A stretch of 6,605 nucleotides of DNA from assembly GCA_900754715.1 (NCBI GenBank), contig CAAEDX010000173.1, forward strand, positions 1 through 6,605, read 5' to 3'. How positions within the stretch are numbered: the stretch's first letter is position 1; the number at the start of each line of letters is the position of its first letter. This DNA is from Erysipelotrichaceae bacterium (GTDB lineage: Bacteria; Bacillota_I; Bacilli_A; Erysipelotrichales; Erysipelotrichaceae). Below, one piece after another: positions 5,671 to 6,605 of this stretch. A model generated the notes under the pieces. The model was given only the letters and a program-made list of their open reading frames with translations. It had not been told where the DNA came from and did no database searches. The translations under genes were made by a program, and so were the position numbers.

Positions 5671-5695
5671 TCAAATTTGAGCAAAACGATCGTTT
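5671..5695. promoter_or_regulatory. Two adjacent perfect palindromes (operator candidates)
   Basis: TCAAATTTGA (5671-5680) and AAACGATCGTTT (5684-5695) are perfect 10- and 12-bp palindromes three bases apart, between two terminator-like hairpins. They could bind a dimeric regulator. The AAACG/CGTTT arms match those of the dyad at 838-852 over the repressor promoter. Confidence 0.45.
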
Positions 5696-5736
5696 AAAAA
5701 ATTACACTGGCATGGAAAATACAGCATTTCCGCCAG
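5696..5736 (-). terminator. Second terminator-like hairpin with U-tract
   Basis: On the minus strand CTGGC-GGAAA (5736-5727) pairs with TTTCC-AT-GCCAG (5718-5707), a 10-bp stem broken by a two-base bulge. TGTAA and six T (5701-5696) follow. The spacer before the T-run makes it weaker than the hairpin at 5631-5668. It lies about 30 bases after the end of the decayed reading frame and could be its original terminator. Confidence 0.5.
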
Positions 5737-5767
5737 AATAGGTTAAGGATCGTTACCGCATCAACCG

Positions 5768-6043
5768 TTAGCTAAGCGTTTCTCCCATATAAGCAATCTG
5801 CTCATGCAGGAAATTTTGTTACTGATCTAACAGCCGCACGTATTTTTCCTGCTCGTTTTCAAGAACATCCAGCACATTCATCACCTGTCCATCGCAAAGT
5901 TCAGTTTTTCCATCGAGCTTTTCTTTCGATGCCTCTCTGCGTATCATTGGCATGACAAATGGCCACTTTGACCGTTTCTTTTCTTCTCCATCTTGTTCGT
6001 TCAGTATCGATATAACACATCTCAGTTTAAGAAGGATGACGAT
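5768..6043 (-). pseudogene. Decayed small reading frame with an in-frame stop (possible MerR-type tail)
   Basis: On the minus strand one frame is open from 6043 to a TAA at 5821-5819, then resumes in the same frame for 16 codons to a TAA at 5770-5768. Across the first stop it reads MNVLDVLENEQEKYVRLLDQ-stop-QNFLHEQIAYMGETLS, a continuous amphipathic helix pattern, as if a CAA or CAG codon had become TAA. The heptad-like 'LLDxQQNFLHEQIAYMGETL' resembles the C-terminal coil of MerR-family regulators, but no helix-turn-helix can be found upstream and codons before about 5953 look non-coding. An intact 44-codon ORF (ATG at 5953 to 5819) is the only full reading available and lacks a good ribosome binding site. 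I read this as a gene remnant; chance is possible. Confidence 0.4.
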
Positions 6044-6064
6044 TCAGTCATTTTATGATACGGC

Positions 6065-6091
6065 AAAAATCGGCAGCGAGCTGCTGCCGAT
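6065..6091 (-). terminator. Intrinsic terminator of the surface-protein gene
   Basis: On the minus strand ATCGGCAGC (6091-6083) pairs perfectly with GCTGCCGAT (6077-6069) around the loop AGCTC, followed by a T-run (6069-6065). It starts 20 bases after the stop codon of the surface-protein gene. Confidence 0.9.
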
Positions 6092-6111
6092 GAATGAAGA
6101 CAGATGGCCGA

Positions 6112-6605
6112 TCAAGCCTTGCGTCTGCGCGTAGCGACCATCAGTCCGGCTACGCCAAGGACAAGCAGTCCGGCTGCCGCTGCTGTCATATCAGATGCCG
6201 CGGTGACACTGCCCGTAGACTGCACCGGCTTTTTGGTAACCTGCGCATTGGCGCTCGGTTCCTGTGTTGCCGGAGCTTCCACCAGCGCTTTGGCCGCCGT
6301 GTTCAGCGTTTCTACTGCCGCGTTGACTTCTTCCTGCGTTGCCTCAGCATTTTCATAGATGTCTGCCGCATTGCGATATGCATCATAGAACGCTGCCCAT
6401 GTCGCCGGCGTGTAGTCATTCTCACTATACAGGTCGAATGCTTCCAGCGCCGCATAGAGCGCCTCCTTGTCCGCCTTCGTTCTCGCGCTCAGACGTGCTT
6501 CACGCAAGGTCTCTGTGGCGGCATCGATCTCTTCCTGGGTCGTCGCATTCATCGCTGCCTGTGCGTCAGCCAGCTTGTCTGCCAGTCCTTCTACCGTGGA
6601 AGGCA
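6112..6605 (-). CDS. FIVAR-repeat cell-surface protein, C-terminal part with sortase-like anchor (runs off right edge)
   Basis: The frame is open from the right edge to TGA at 6114-6112, giving 163 residues; the N terminus lies outside the window. Two repeat units can be seen. The first is partial at about residues 1-40 (PSTVEGLADKLADAQAAMNA then TTQEEIDAATETLREA). The second, at about 48-108, is a full FIVAR module with YTPATWAAFYDAYRNAADIY and ATQEEVNAAVETLNTAAKAL. A Pro/Thr/Gln-rich spacer follows. The end is a cell-wall sorting signal: VQSTGSV in the place of LPxTG, a hydrophobic stretch (MTAAAAGLLVLGVAGLMVA) and the tail TRRRKA. FIVAR modules are common in large secreted glycan-degrading enzymes and adhesins of Gram-positive bacteria, so the missing part probably carries such a domain. 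A sortase would join it to peptidoglycan. Which enzyme or adhesin it is cannot be told from here. Confidence 0.88.
   Translation of the reverse strand, partial: PSTVEGLADKLADAQAAMNATTQEEIDAATETLREARLSARTKADKEALYAALEAFDLYSENDYTPATWAAFYDAYRNAADIYENAEATQEEVNAAVETLNTAAKALVEAPATQEPSANAQVTKKPVQSTGSVTAASDMTAAAAGLLVLGVAGLMVATRRRKA

Noticed and set aside
5556..5684. 43-codon N-terminal extension of the peptidase
   Set aside because: The stretch is occupied by a terminator hairpin, a likely promoter and the AGGAGG site; its peptide does not look like part of the family.
5631..5760. T-box or amino-acid-responsive leader for the peptidase
   Set aside because: No AGGGTGG/ACCGCG-type T-box core or leader peptide could be found, and the likely promoter lies downstream of the hairpins.
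5952..6134. Plus-strand 60-codon open frame
   Set aside because: It crosses the surface-protein terminator and the end of that gene and has no ribosome binding site or recognisable motif.
1..6605. CRISPR array, insertion sequence, tRNA or phage genes
   Set aside because: No regularly spaced repeats, transposase motifs, terminal inverted repeats, tRNA-like cloverleaf or phage-type genes were recognised on either strand.

Overview
The window looks like a chromosomal segment of a low-to-mid GC Gram-positive bacterium of the Bacillota, possibly a gut Erysipelotrichia-like lineage. The pointers are strong AGGAGG-type ribosome binding sites, U-tailed intrinsic terminators, an S-box (SAM-I family) riboswitch in front of metK, a BlaI/MecI-type repressor, and a FIVAR-repeat surface protein ending in a sortase-like anchor. 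The assignment is an inference from gene content; no rRNA or tRNA is present to fix it.

Layout, left to right. (1) 1-675, minus strand: the first 225 codons of a multi-pass membrane protein of the O-antigen ligase/polymerase type, running off the left edge, in visibly AT-richer DNA than the rest. (2) 676-895: divergent intergenic region with a promoter and a near-palindrome. (3) 896-1252, plus: a BlaI/MecI/CopY-family repressor, followed by a 13-bp terminator hairpin shared with (4) metK (1317-2417, minus). metK is preceded by a SAM riboswitch whose aptamer, antiterminator, terminator and promoter can all be read from the sequence (2441-2619). (5) 2719-3598, plus: a tightly spaced two-gene operon of a flavodoxin-fold iron-sulfur-type flavoprotein and an 83-residue protein resembling only the middle domain of fatty-acid kinase FakA. 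Its terminator hairpin overlaps its own stop codon and that of the convergent gene. (6) 3636-5555, minus: a 639-residue M28-like zinc aminopeptidase with a PA-like insert and a C-terminal winged-helix-like tail. (7) 5556-6111: no intact gene, but two terminator-like hairpins, two neighbouring perfect palindromes and a small decayed reading frame with an in-frame stop. (8) 6112-6605, minus: the C-terminal 163 residues of a cell-wall surface protein, running off the right edge.

The genes do not form one pathway. The clearest functional unit is metK with its own SAM-sensing leader, which should switch SAM synthase off when SAM is plentiful. The most intriguing are the P4-less riboswitch and the flavoprotein/orphan FakA-linker operon. 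I see no CRISPR array, insertion sequence, phage gene, or complete new multi-gene system.
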